Source: Anodontia alba
Lineage: Eukaryota; Mollusca; Bivalvia; Lucinida; Lucinidae
Reading direction: 5' to 3'
DNA length: 64,000 nucleotides
NCBI GenBank assembly: GCA_964016985.1
Contig: OZ024833.1
Coordinates: forward strand, 58,355,463-58,419,462
The notes under the pieces were generated by a model. It was not told the origin of the DNA, did not search any database, and saw only the letters and a list, made by a program, of their open reading frames with translations. Below are positions 1 through 10,629 of the stretch, in pieces. A program made the translations under genes and the position numbers. Position 1 is the first letter of the stretch. The number at the start of each line of letters is the position of its first letter.

Positions 1-746
1 CTTTTTAGGCCAAAATTGGCTAGATCCCACAATAATTCAAAGCGTCAAATGTGCGAGATCTGAAGGAGGTATCGTTAGATCTCGCGAGAAAGGTGTTCTT
101 GGCGAAGAGATGCTCACGTCACGAAACTTTATGAGTTGATTTCTCGCTATTGGCCAATCAACTTACAACGAGTATCTCGTAGTTTCAGTGACGTAGTTTG
201 AGCAAAAATGTTAATTGTAAGGCTTGCTAAGAGAAATTCGAATAGAAAATGACATTACGATTAACCGCCTAAAATACACTTACAGATGAAAAATTGTGAC
301 GTTTTATACCATTTCCACAATGCACTGAATTTGGATGTGTTCCTTATCTGGAAGTTTTTTACTTATTTTCGGTCGTTGCGTTTCAATGCCAATCGATCTG
401 TCGACAAACTGTGCAATGTTGCACGGGACCAAATAATAAATGATATATGTGACAACCGTGTTTGTCAAAATTACTCTAAAAAGTCGGCGAAGCAGCAAAA
501 ACGCCATTTATCTTTGTGATTTCAGCGCATGGTGTGTTCCCATCTGCAGGAAAACTTTGGTTGATCGAGGTAAGCTCTCAAACGGACCAATACTGGGAGC
601 TGGAATAGTAAGAAGTTGTAATTAGAGCCGTTTCTGAGGTAGCTGCATCATAGATGTAGTCTGAAAACTACCCGTGACATAAAATATTTACCCTTTTTCT
701 ACTTCCAAGCGACACTGTTTATCTTTGATTTTCGTGTACTCCGTAT

Positions 747-806
747 CGTAACTAAACAAATCAGTAGTGAAGGGTGCACCCTTCACTACTGATTTGTTTA
801 GTTACG
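747..806. repeat. 60-bp perfect palindrome
   Basis: Two 30-base arms are exact reverse complements about a GTGCAC centre at 776/777. The arms begin CGTAACTAAACAAATC. No spacer or mismatch was seen. It is not linked to any other family in the window. Confidence 0.9.
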
Positions 807-911
807 AACGAGTCTTCATGTTGTCTCTCACTGCAGAAACACAAAGTATATGTGCAGTAGCTTCATTTAAAAAAATAATCGCTTTAATTGTTTTCTATAA
901 TTGTTTCCAAG

Positions 912-1093
912 TACAGTCAAACCTGTGTTAGTGGTCACCTCTATTAAGCAGCCAACCTGTATTAAGCAGCCGGAGAAAAGTTGCCCCAAAATTCATATAC
1001 CTATATATTTGAACTGTATTAAGCAGCCACCTGCCTTCAGCAGCCACATTTTAAGCTTCCCATGGGTGGCTGCTTAAGACAGGTTTGACTGTA
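912..1093. repeat. MITE-like element, family G
   Basis: Inverted 15-base ends TACAGTCAAACCTGT and ACAGGTTTGACTGTA bound about 180 bp. Inside is a repeated TTAAGCAGCC motif (four or more times) and its reverse complement near the right end. No coding frame is present. Confidence 0.75.
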
Positions 1094-1152
1094 ACTGAAT
1101 AATGTCACTTTCCACTAATGACGTCAGCAGCGATTGATTTACGTGGCGCTCT

Positions 1153-1251
1153 TCAAAAAATAGAGCAACAAAAAACAACAACAACAACAAAACAACAAAA
1201 ATTAAAAACACACAAAAAACAAACAAACAAAAAACAAACAAACAAACAAAA
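1153..1251. repeat. A-rich low-complexity tract
   Basis: About 100 bases are composed of A runs broken by single C (ACA, ACAA and AAAC units) with hardly any T. The surrounding stretch 1094-1840 shows no gene that I recognise. Confidence 0.9.
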
Positions 1252-1840
1252 TGACATTAAACAATACTGAAACGTTAATAATGCAATAAAAAAATGGTTT
1301 GGTGATTTTCTGATTGCCGCCAGGAAAGCTGGTACATTTTATTGTTTATGAATGGTCAACATGTTAGTGAGAACCCCATATTTCATGTATAAGAAACTGA
1401 AATGCAGACAAAAACGATGAATTAGACTATTGTACATAAATTTATGAAAATTATTGGGACAATTAAAATCAGCCTTTATTCAATGATAAGATATAATATG
1501 GTATGTGATACAATGTATGCTTAGTACATAGCCCATGGTTGTTGACAGCTCTATCTCCCTCTTTAATTTCACAATGGTGAACCAAGTCTCAGACTCTATG
1601 ACGTTGTCAACATAAACCTTTCATGAAAAGGTTTATACCTAATGTTATGGTTTGCGTAGGCGCTCAGTGGTTCACTTAGTGGTTTTCTTTAGCGCTGACT
1701 GTCAGTGTCTCATGTATTTGCAATGAACCCTCATACCTCCAGCTAGTTATGGCAAATGAAGCTCTATCAGTGACTCAACTATATAATTCTGGAAAGAGGT
1801 AGAAATGGCCAATGGGCAGTAATGAATTAATGGTACATAC

Positions 1841-2038
1841 TACTTCTCCACTTTGAACATCGTAAAACCTCTCAATAAGCTGAACTGTTGTACTTTTACC
1901 ACACCCGCTACTACCGACAAGTGCTGCAGTGGTGTCCAGATCAACGTTAATGTTTAACTCATTTAATACCTGCACATATGGGCGAGCTGGGTACCGGTAA
2001 CACACATTAGACAGATGCACTGTGCTCGTGACTTCTCC
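1841..2038 (-). CDS. ABCB1: ABCB exon: NBD2 A-loop and Walker A
   Basis: This exon has 66 codons, from GEVTSTVHLSNVCYRYPARP to QLIERFYDVQSGEV, bounded by TTCTTCAG and GTATGT. The A-loop Tyr is codon 16 in YRYPARP. Walker A is the intact GSSGCGKST at codons 42-50, unlike the altered NBD1 copy. The following exons (Q-loop, signature, Walker B) are not recognisable in bases 1-1840, so they lie outside the window or are gone. A mariner remnant begins within about 20 bp upstream of its acceptor. Confidence 0.94.
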
Positions 2039-2532
2039 CTGAAGAAAATAGGAGAGGAGTTCCAAAAGAATTGCTTATAGTATCATTGCTCAATATCTTT
2101 AGGGAACTTGAAAGAAGTCAAAAATACCTGGATAGTGCTATCCAATACCTACACAATCTAACTGAAAGATAGATAAATAGCCAGTTTGATACACGCAATC
2201 GCTGACTACTGTGGTAAAATGGGTGGTAAAAGTGTTGCCAAGAAGGAGGAAACATAGGTCTACATAAAAGCTTGCCCAAAGATAGGTTGTTCTTTGAAAC
2301 AAATATTTGCAGTAATTTCTGTTGTTTACGGATCTACTAATGTGTCTTATGACACGGTTCACAGATAGAAAAAAGAAATTTGAGTCTGGGTTAGAGTCGA
2401 GCGAAAATGCACCCAAATTAGGAAGGCCAAAGTTTGCATCTTGTGACGAAATTGTATCAAAATAAAAGAAATCGTTGAAAGAGATGCTAAGTATACAGTA
2501 CGTAATATAACACGAATGGTTGGCATCTCATA

Positions 2533-3076
2533 TGGTGGCATATTTCTGCCACGAGGTAGCTAGATAGCTATCGCGATAATATTCTTAATTTTCCAGAAAA
2601 TAAAAAGTTTTCCTGAAAACATTATCGCAATAACCTGAATTATCTAGATATGTTTTTTAATTTCCAGAAAATATTTTAACGCAAAATTTCGTGATACTGC
2701 TCGGAACTGACATTAGTATCTAGATAAAATTATCGCGATAATTATCGCGACATTCTGGGATTTCTACGCACCGATTGGCGATTACCTAGTACAAACTCTT
2801 ACCTTAAAAGTCGTTGGTAAATACTCTCGGTGAATTTCAACAGTATAAACAAAGGTATTCCGATTTCGGTTCTATCTATAGATAACAGAAAATAAATGGC
2901 ATCTCTGGGCACTAACGCAAAAAATATCGCGATAATACTGTAAACTTTCACGATAATATTTCCAGGAAACTTTAAACTATTAAGATAATCTTTTCAGGAA
3001 ACTTCGAAATATCAAGATAATTATTGAAAGTATCGTGATAGCTACCTAGCTATCTCGTGGCAGAAATATGCCACCA
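2533..3076. mobile_element. MITE inserted in mariner, TA target duplication
   Basis: This is a 544-bp non-coding element with long inverted ends of about 45 bases with a few differences (TGGTGGCATATTTCTGCCAC on the left). It is flanked by TA at 2531-2532 and 3077-3078, as expected for Tc1/mariner-mobilised MITEs. It interrupts the mariner reading after VGIS, which resumes to its right. The interior is rich in TATCGCGATAAT-like and TTTTCCAGAAA-like repeats. Confidence 0.88.
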
Positions 3077-3200
3077 TAATCTCACAATCAAGAGTTCATT
3101 ACATTCTAACGAATAGCTTTCTGGCAGGTGGGTGCCTCATTTGTTGACTGATGGTCAAATGAGGCGGGTAGTTCAAATAGCCAAACAATTGCTCAAACTA

Positions 3201-4083
3201 TTTCCAAAATATGATGAAAAGAAACTTGCAAATGTAGTTACTGTCGATGAAACTTGTGTTTATTATTTTGAACCTATTAGGAAGGTTAGTACGAAATATG
3301 GGCCACTAAAAGGCCAGTAATTGCTAAACGCACGTTAAGTGCAAAGAAGGTTTTTATGCAATCTTCTTCTCTGGTGAAGGTGTCGCAGTACAGATGCCAG
3401 TGAAAAGGGCAAAAGCGTTACTGGAAAATACTACAAAATTGTAGTTTTGAAAATATTGAAAAAATACTATCAAAAACGGCGCCCAGTCACGGGCTTCAAA
3501 CATGTCCAACTTCTACATGATAATTAACCAGCCGATGCGTCTGCCATTGTTACATTTTTTTTCTTTTTTGCAAAGTGGTTACAGTTTTACCATACCCTCT
3601 ATATTCACCAGCCTCTTGTGACTTCTTCCTTTTCCCGAAATTGAAAACCTTCCTTGCTGGACAGAGACATTGCGCCAGAGAGGCGCTTGGACCTGCCATA
3701 TACCAGTACCTAAATTACCAGTATACCTAAATCAGCGTACTGTGACGCATTCCGAAAGTGAATTCATGGACTGAAAATATGCATTTCTAGTCATTGGAAC
3801 TACTCTGAGGGCTTAAATGAAGAACTTTGTGATTACTTACATTTTGAACGTTCTTGGTCAAAATAAGCAATTCTTTTCAAATATTCCTTGTACGTGAATC
3901 TGCTTTTTAATATGAATGTATTACGTCAAACACAGAACAAAATACTAAATTATTACATTTCACTAACTGCTAACTCAAAAACAGTTTTGCTTTGTTTTTA
4001 GGGGAATGGATGCACTTTCAGATGAGGCTGCACTGCCTGAATTGTTTCGTCCCCATTCCGAAAAGGGGTCTTATCTAAATGAA
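3201..4083 (+). repeat. 883-bp tandem duplication, copy 1
   Basis: Starts TTTCCAAAATATGATG and ends TCTTATCTAAATGAA. It contains the catalytic part of the mariner transposase and its 3' flank. The second copy follows directly with only a handful of substitutions. Confidence 0.95.
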
Positions 4084-4966
4084 TTTCCAAAATATGATGA
4101 AAAGAAACTTGCAAATGTAGTTACTGTCGATGAAACTTGTGTTTATTATTTTGAACCTATTTGGAAGGTTAGTACGAAATATGGGCCACTAAAAGGCCAG
4201 TAATTGCTAAACGCACGTTAAGTGCAAAGAAGGTTTTTATGCAATCTTCTTCTCTGGTGAAGGCGTCGCAGTACAGATGCCAGTGAAAAGGGCAAAAGCG
4301 TTACTGGAAAATACTACAAAAATGTGGTTTTGAAAATATTGAAAAAATACTATCAAAAACGGCGCCCAGTCACGGGCTTCAAACATGTCCAACTTCTACA
4401 TGATAATTAACCAGCCGATGCGTCTGCCATTGTTACATTTTTTTTCTTTTTTGCAAAGTGGTTACAGTTTTACCATACCCTCTATATTCACCAGCCTCTT
4501 GTGACTTCTTCCTTTTCCCGAAATTGAAAACCTTCCTTGCTGGACAGAGACATTGCGCCAGAGAGGCGCTTGGACCTGCCATATACCAGTACCTAAATTA
4601 CCAGTATACCTAAATCAGCGTACTGTGACGCATTCCGAAAGTGAATTCATGGACTGAAAATATGCATTTCTAGTCATTGGAACTACTCTGAGGGCTTAAA
4701 TGAAGAACTTTGTGATTACTTACATTTTGAACGTTCTTGGTCAAAATAAGCAATTCTTTTCAAATATTCCTTGTACGTGAATCTGCTTTTTAATATGAAT
4801 GTATTACGTCAAACACAGAACAAAATACTAAATTATTACATTTCACTAACTGCTAACTCAAAAACAGTTTTGCTTTGTTTTTAGGGGAATGGATGCACTT
4901 TCAGATGAGGCTGCACTGCCTGAATTGTTTCGTCCCCATTCCGAAAAGGGGTCTTATCTAAATGAA
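4084..4966 (+). repeat. 883-bp tandem duplication, copy 2
   Basis: Nearly identical to the preceding unit. Differences seen include Arg to Trp in the EPIRKVST segment (AGG against TGG), GGTGTCG against GGCGTCG, and a change near 4322. The high identity implies a young duplication, younger than the decay of the transposase, because most of its stops are shared by both copies. Confidence 0.95.
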
Positions 4967-5053
4967 TGGAATTTGCTCTCTGTGGGAGCCAATTATTTTC
5001 TGTTTTTAGTAGACCCCTTTCAGTAGGTGCTTAGTGTAAAGGATAACAAACAA

Positions 5054-5511
5054 GGCCCAGTTGTTTAAAGCATTGTTTAGCTTAACGAGCTCGTTAATGG
5101 TCAAAATGTTAACTGTTCTAGTAAGTACAATTTCTAATTCACCAGTATGTTTGCTGAAAAAAGTCGGTACTCTCATTTGTTTAGCAAAATTATTAGCATA
5201 TATGTCATATTTTATGATTAAAGTTTTAACGATACGTTAACTAACGACATCGCAAGTTTTGAACAACTGGGCCCTAAGCTTAGTTGTTCAAAACTTAACG
5301 AAGTTGTTAGCTAATGTGACGTTAAAATTTCTATCTTGAAATATCGCAAATACACTGATCACTGATACTTTTTGCTGAAAAATTTAAATGCAAAAGCAAC
5401 TCAAATTTTTGCAGCAAAAGTATCAATGTATTTGAAAATACCTTAGCTAGAACAATTAAAGAGTTCATTAACGAATTAGTTAAGCTAACGGTGTTTTGAA
5501 GAACTGGGCCC
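5054..5511. repeat. Family A foldback elements, two abutting copies
   Basis: Two copies meet at a shared GGGCCC (5269-5274). Ends read GGCCCAGTTGTTTAAAGC and TTGAACAACTGGGCCC. Sub-terminal blocks TAGCTTAACGAGCTCGTTAA and GTTAACTAACGACATCG recur in the other family A copies at 8359 and 34783. The segment 5512-6190 holds no recognised gene. Confidence 0.85.
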
Positions 5512-6192
5512 TGGAAGGCACAAAAGTTGTTTTCCTTGTGACAATGACAAAATATTTATTAGGTACATCTAGTCCCCTTAAATAGATTTCCCCCATTACA
5601 ATTAATAAATTGATAATAATAATAAGGTAAATGTCCTAATTTTCATGATGGACTAGCCTCTTAAAACTGTAAACCATGTTTTCTTATCTTATAATTATGC
5701 CTCTGTAACACAACTAATTAACTCCTGCAGCAAGGAAACCAATACTGCATCTTTTATTACCTATACGAACTGTGCAAAACTTTATTTCTTGACCAATTTC
5801 AACGATTGAAAAACGAAAGTCTATTAACTTTTTCCCCTCTTTCTACCTATAACATTCAAATTGACTTTAAATGTGAAAAAAGAAAGACTAAAATATCTAC
5901 TGTGATGTCGCGGCAGAAAGGAGAGGTATCTGATTACAAGTTAATGACCAGGCAGCTGACCACCACAACATGTTGCAGAGCAAGAACTCAATGAAAAGAA
6001 TAAACACCACATGTTATCAGCGGGAAGCCTCAAAACCCCACTTCCTTATCATACCCCTATCTCTAGCCAAGAGGTCGGGTAACCCCAATTAATTTTATAA
6101 GAGCGCTTGTCCAGCATGTTTAAACACTTTATTCCATAATTTTTGGGCCTAAATTTTGCTTTTTATGCAGTTGTTTCTTGCAACAATGAAAT

Positions 6193-6262
6193 GACAAACA
6201 GTGCAGACCCAGATTAGACCGATCCTTAAGGAGCAGTCTGATCAGGGTCTGCACTTTTTGCC
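6193..6262. repeat. Family N hairpin
   Basis: About 70 bp. ACAAACAGTGCAGACCCAGA on the left pairs with a TCTGATCAGGGTCTGCACT-type right arm. The same hairpin class occurs at 12580, 42607 and 48846. Confidence 0.8.
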
Positions 6263-6298
6263 TTTGCCATTTTGTCAGACTCTTTTAGGACATTTACC

Positions 6299-6299
<1 letters not shown>

Positions 6300-6336
<37 letters not shown>
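6300..6336. repeat. (TAA)n microsatellite
   Basis: About 12 uninterrupted AAT units, 35 bp downstream of the donor of the exon ending at 6371 (within the intron on the minus strand). Confidence 0.95.
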
Positions 6337-6370
6337 TTTAAGTTACTTAGGGACAAAATGTGAACTATAC

Positions 6371-6533
6371 CTGATCTGGTTTCATGCCTCCAGTATTCTG
6401 GACATCGATTTTGGGCTCCGTATCTAGAAGTGTGAATATATGTAAACTCGCAGAGTAGGCTTTTGACACATCAGGTCCATAAGAGCTTGCCTGCCAAATA
6501 GCCATTGCTCCGAATACTGTTGCTGCAAACACT
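6371..6533 (-). CDS. ABCB1: ABCB exon: TM12 and TMD2-NBD2 junction
   Basis: One base plus 54 codons follow TTTACAG and read VFAATVFGAMAIWQASSYG through SLHIFTLLDTEPKID to MKPDQ. The donor is GTATAG. FGAMA.(x)Q.SS..PD is the conserved TM12 segment. Trp occupies the place where vertebrate proteins have Gly in AVGQ, a bulky change in a helix that lines the substrate path. Phases match on both sides. The downstream intron contains the nested mariner complex. Confidence 0.93.
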
Positions 6534-6879
6534 CTGTAAATAGCCACAGTTCCAGCTTAGATGATAAATGAGGTGATAATTTTGCTGCTTTGACAAAAAT
6601 ATATGATTTCCCTAAGGGCTGCGAAAATACCATGTCTGACTTTTCCAACTTGTTCCATTTCTCTGAGGACAAGTAAGGAATTTCAATTTACTTGTCCTGG
6701 GACAAAGGCTCTAGCCAAGGAGAGTATCCACCTTACAAGATATATATTGTAACTTCTAATAAAAAGCGTACCAACAACATGTGCTTTTCTTGAGAAATAA
6801 GATGTGTGAATTTTCGGGCAAGTATATCTTGGCTGGACAAGTAAATTTTGACCAACAACTTATCCATGGACAAATAAAA

Positions 6880-7340
6880 GTAAAAAAAAAAAAATGATTG
6901 TCTTTGGAAACAATTAAAAAACACACAAAATTACGAAAATCGGAGACTCGGTTTGATTGAGTCTCTTCATATGCAACACTGTATATAAAAGGAAATAAAA
7001 TATAACCTGCACTATGATGATGTATGGGGAGACATTTTACGGCCGCCACATGGCACAACACCAACTACAGTAGAGTAAAAGCCATAACATTTGATTTCTA
7101 CAACCCTGACCTTTTCACTCCTTATGACATGTTTAGCAAGAATAGATGCACTTCTAGGTGGGGGTGCTGGGAGGGGGGGGGGGAGGCGGGGGAGAAGTGG
7201 GGGAGGCAATTCCGTTTGGATTCCCTTGTGAAAACGGCTAAAAGGAAAGAGTTTCTTAGTAAATTCCTTTTTAGAAGTAGCCTTTTGTGCAGAAAAGCAA
7301 ACAGGAATTCACAAAAACGATGATGATGATTTGGTGTTTT
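6880..7340. repeat. Dispersed family R/I copy, reverse orientation, plus G-run
   Basis: Contains the family marker blocks in reverse: CTTTGGAAACAA, CGGAGACTCGGTTTGATTGA and GGCCGCCACATGGCACAACA. A G-rich low-complexity stretch follows at 7160-7205. The open frames here are repeat shadows. Confidence 0.7.
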
Positions 7341-7399
7341 ACGTCCCTTTCAACATTATTTAAGTCATTTTGAGACGATGGGGAGGAATGGTGATGATG

Positions 7400-8357
7400 A
7401 AAGACTGCAATTTAGCGCCGTGAGCTGAATTCCGTCTCCAGTGGAATTCCAACCCGGTGCCTTAAGATCCGGTCTGGAGCACTTATTACTCATCCGCTCG
7501 TACGTTTCAAGTCAGAAACCTTGTCTCCCTTGTAAGACATGGGGAAAAAATCAACCAGGTGTGTCCAGTCCCCTTAATGCGTAAACGCAACATAAGAATT
7601 GGAGCGAAAACAGCAATGAGCATCAAATTTATTACTGAGCATCAAATTCATTTGAAACAATCAAATCAATGGTGTACTGCATACGAATGTGAAACTATTG
7701 GTGATTTTCCAAGTTCAGTAAAACGTCTACCCGTACTTCACTATAGTGAAGTTATATTTTGTCTTGTCCTTGGTGACCATGAAGCACATTCTTGGAAGTT
7801 TGAAATAACCGAGACTACCATTTACTGTAAGGTGTTCTTCGTTTCCAAGGCAATCTTTTCGACTTTTATTTTAACTCACTGCAGCGTGTTAGTGTCGTGT
7901 GGCTGCCTTAGAACGTCTCCCCGTACTTCACAATAGTGCAAATTATATTTTTATTCCCTTTGGGATCATTAGGTCCATTGTGGTATCTTTGAAAATGGAG
8001 TTCTGCTCATGTATACGCTAGAGGGCGTAAGCAGTTTTGCAAACTTCATTATTGCTTATGAAGAGTTTCAATAAAACCGAGACTCCAATTTACTATCTGT
8101 ATTGTGTTCTCTGTTTCCAAAGGCAATCTTTTAACCTTATATTATATGAGAGTCAATGATGAGGCCTAATTGACTGAAACTAGCAAGTCTGGGCCAGAAA
8201 CTTGATACTTTTGCTTTTTCAGTGAGTGAGTGTGTTAAATGCTCTCAAGGGCCATTCTATATAGAATCTATTTATCTTCACTACATCTGGTGTAAGTGCC
8301 GTGTGGTGGACGTATAAGATCTCGCCGTACTTGACTTAAGTGTAGATTTGTATTTTC
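7400..8357. repeat. Dispersed family R/I copies, forward
   Basis: Two tandem-like copies of the family share CCCGTACTTCACTATAGTG, TTGGTGACCATGAAG-like and AAACCGAGACT(A/C)CCATTTAC blocks and CGTTTCCAAGGCAATCTTTT. Bases 7425-7515 contain a degraded tRNA-like box B on the minus strand. No gene is supported. Confidence 0.65.
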
Positions 8358-8358
8358 T

Positions 8359-8604
8359 GGGCCTAGTTGTTCGAAACTAACGATGTCGTTAGTCAACGTA
8401 TCGTTAAAACTTTGATCATTAAGTATGGCATATATGCTAATATTTTTGCTGTAAAAATGTGAGTAGCTTTTGTATTTGCAAAATATACTCACATTTTTTT
8501 TCAGCAAAAATACATGTGAATTAGATATTATACTTACTAGAACAGTTAACATTTTGTCCACTAACGAGCTCGTTAAGATAACGATCCTTTGAACAACTGG
8601 GCCC
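8359..8604. repeat. Family A foldback element inside a family R copy
   Basis: Inverted ends GGCCTAGTTGTTCG and GAACAACTGGGCCC, with internal complementary arms around 8450-8515 (AAAATGTGAGTAGC and its complement). The flanking sequence (TATTTTCTGG on the left, TGATTTGTGGCC on the right) is a family R copy that it interrupts, compared with the uninterrupted copy at about 11830. Confidence 0.85.
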
Positions 8605-10048
8605 TGGTGATTTGTGGCCAATAAGCCCATTCCGGGATTTTTGAAAATTAATACGCGGGTCACTGATGCGGCCTAACTGACCGAAACTAGGTGGTCTGGC
8701 CCAGATGAAATGACGTTTCAGCTGCTTCTGTTTGGTGAGTGTGTTCATTGCTTACATGGGTCATTCTTTTTAGAATCAATTTACTGTATTGGACTTAATT
8801 ACTGCAATGTGCACTTTAAAGTTTCAAATTACTAGAAAAAAAAACTTGTAGAAAATATCTATTGCATACTGTCACATTTTAAAGAAAGCTTAGCAGAGGA
8901 ATTAATGAGGGGCGCATTTCATTATCCCCCCCCCCTCATTTTCTTCATCAAAACATATTGCCTAGACTTTATGAGGCAAATCAAATGAGTACCAACAATA
9001 TATGCTCTTATAAAGAAGTACGGTACACGCGGGCTGTTATCTGAAGACAAAGAAATTGCTTGACTATGTGCTTAAAGGACACGACTAAGAAATTGCTTGA
9101 CTATGTGCTTAAATGACTATGTGCAATAATTCACAGTCAAATACGACATATTTCAGTTCCATATTTTGTGTAAGACATAATAATGGTAAGGTAAAAAATT
9201 TTCACATGGACCACACATACATTTAACTGTCTGCTGATATGATAACATCACTTGCATTTGGTTGCTTTGGTTAGAAGTGACATCTTAAACATCCTAACAT
9301 TGCAAAAATCTGGCATACTGTATAAAACTCTCAGCAGATGACATTTTGAAACATTTATCTTATATTTTTCTCAGAAAAAAAATTTAGAGACAATTTGCAT
9401 GGAATATCAAAAACTACTTTCTGGAAAAAATAAGAAAATATTTATGATTTGTCCTCTGTTGAATTTGCATCTAGCACACTAAGTATTAAGTGCTAATCAC
9501 AACTACAGCAGATTACACTTTGATTTTATATCTTTCAGAGAAAATAAGGCCTATCGTGGTCCTGTTTGTGTTTTACTTGTGTTCTGGTTTAAGATCGCAA
9601 ATGAGCCCTTTGCTTTGTCTTATATTCATCACAGTGTTTGTAAATGTATGTGTTTTACTGTGATGTTTAACTGACGAGAGAGAAGACCCCTATGAGGGTC
9701 AAACATTTATTTATAATTTGGAGCTGCATCAGACTTAACCTCTTCAAGACTGAATAAACTCTCCCACACTATATATTTCAAGAGTACATTTTCGATTTTA
9801 GGTATGTCAGGCTGTATGATGTAGATATTCCTAAAACAATGTTGAACTATTTGTAAACAGTGGGGACCTAGAATAGACACCACGTAGCAAGAATCGACTG
9901 TACTGCCTTTGAAGGACCAACAGCAAACTGTTTGATAGGGTTCAATGGCAATATGAATCCAGAGAGCAAATATCAGGCGAAAACTTTCTGAAACAGACAG
10001 AGGATGAGGTCATTATTTAGTCTAAGGCATAACACAGCGTTTTGCAAT
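8605..10048. other. Non-coding, repeat-derived stretch
   Basis: Contains the right part of a family R copy (to about 8780), a half copy of the shared hairpin core (near 8990) and a family H-like foldback (9290-9545, with ACATTTTGAAA and TTTCTCAGAAAA blocks). No exon or open frame of note. Confidence 0.6.
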
Positions 10049-10260
10049 TACGAGGGGTGTTCCAAAAGAACTAGTTATGGTGCCGTTGCTTGAGGTCCAC
10101 GTGCAAGTTGAAACAAATCAATACATACCTGTATAGCACTATTCAATTCTTACATAATGATGTGTACATGTGCCCATAAATCTTATTGAAAGATAGATAA
10201 CTCACATTTGAATACATGCAATCGCTGACTACGTAAAAATGGTTGGTATAAGTGTTGCCC
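10049..10260 (+). mobile_element. Mariner 5' end fragment
   Basis: GAGGGGTGTTCCAAAAGAAC and the following 200 bases resemble 2055-2260, including GAAAGATAGATAA and CATGCAATCGCTGACTAC. Only the 5' untranslated part is present and no transposase follows, so this is a truncated copy of the same family. Confidence 0.7.
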
Positions 10261-10629
10261 CCCTTCTTCTCATAAAGAGGGCAGCAAAGTAATCAACCAT
10301 AATTAGGTTTAGTCTTCTTTTATATTTTAGGGTGGGAAGAATGAGAGGACGGAAGCAATCAAATACAAAAAGACAAACTGTTTCAGGGACCGCATGTGAA
10401 GGAGGCCAAAACTACCGGTGGTCTAAAACTGGGTAAAATTTGACCAACCATGGGCAACAGACTCAATAAAAACAGATTGATCGAATGAAGAGGAGCTGTA
10501 ACAGAATCATTGCATAGAAAGGAAACACTGTTTTGGAATGATCAACAGTAAAATCGTCAGAGCCTTAAGTTATTTGGAAAGGTAAGACCAGGAGTGGATA
10601 GAGTGGGAGAGCTGAAATCAGTTTTTAAG

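Larger units (their letters stand above)
2049..4966 (+). mobile_element. Mariner transposon remnant, split and partly duplicated
   Basis: A Tc1/mariner element starts near 2049, where the bases resemble a second 5' end fragment at 10049. The N-terminal helix-turn-helix part (2266-2529) reads IKACPKIGCSLKQIF, then KFESGLESSENAPKLGRPK after a frameshift, then VERDAKYTVRNITRMVGIS. The reading is interrupted by a 544-bp insertion and resumes at about 3080 with RWVPHLLTDG and FPKYDEKKLANVVTVDETC. The first catalytic Asp is in VDETC. A frameshifted HDN segment and a CDFFLFPKLKTFLAG segment give the other two. Many stops and frameshifts are present, so no active protein is made. Confidence 0.85.

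Noticed and set aside
1..1840. Remaining NBD2 exons (Q-loop, signature, Walker B)
   Set aside because: I read the minus strand for VSQEP-, LSGGQ- and LLLDEATSALD-like codons and found none.
7150..7206. G-quadruplex regulatory element
   Set aside because: The G-rich tract is a low-complexity expansion inside a dispersed repeat, with no gene nearby to regulate.
7559..7936. 125-residue plus-strand open frame
   Set aside because: It lies wholly in dispersed family R/I repeat copies that recur elsewhere without the frame being kept.
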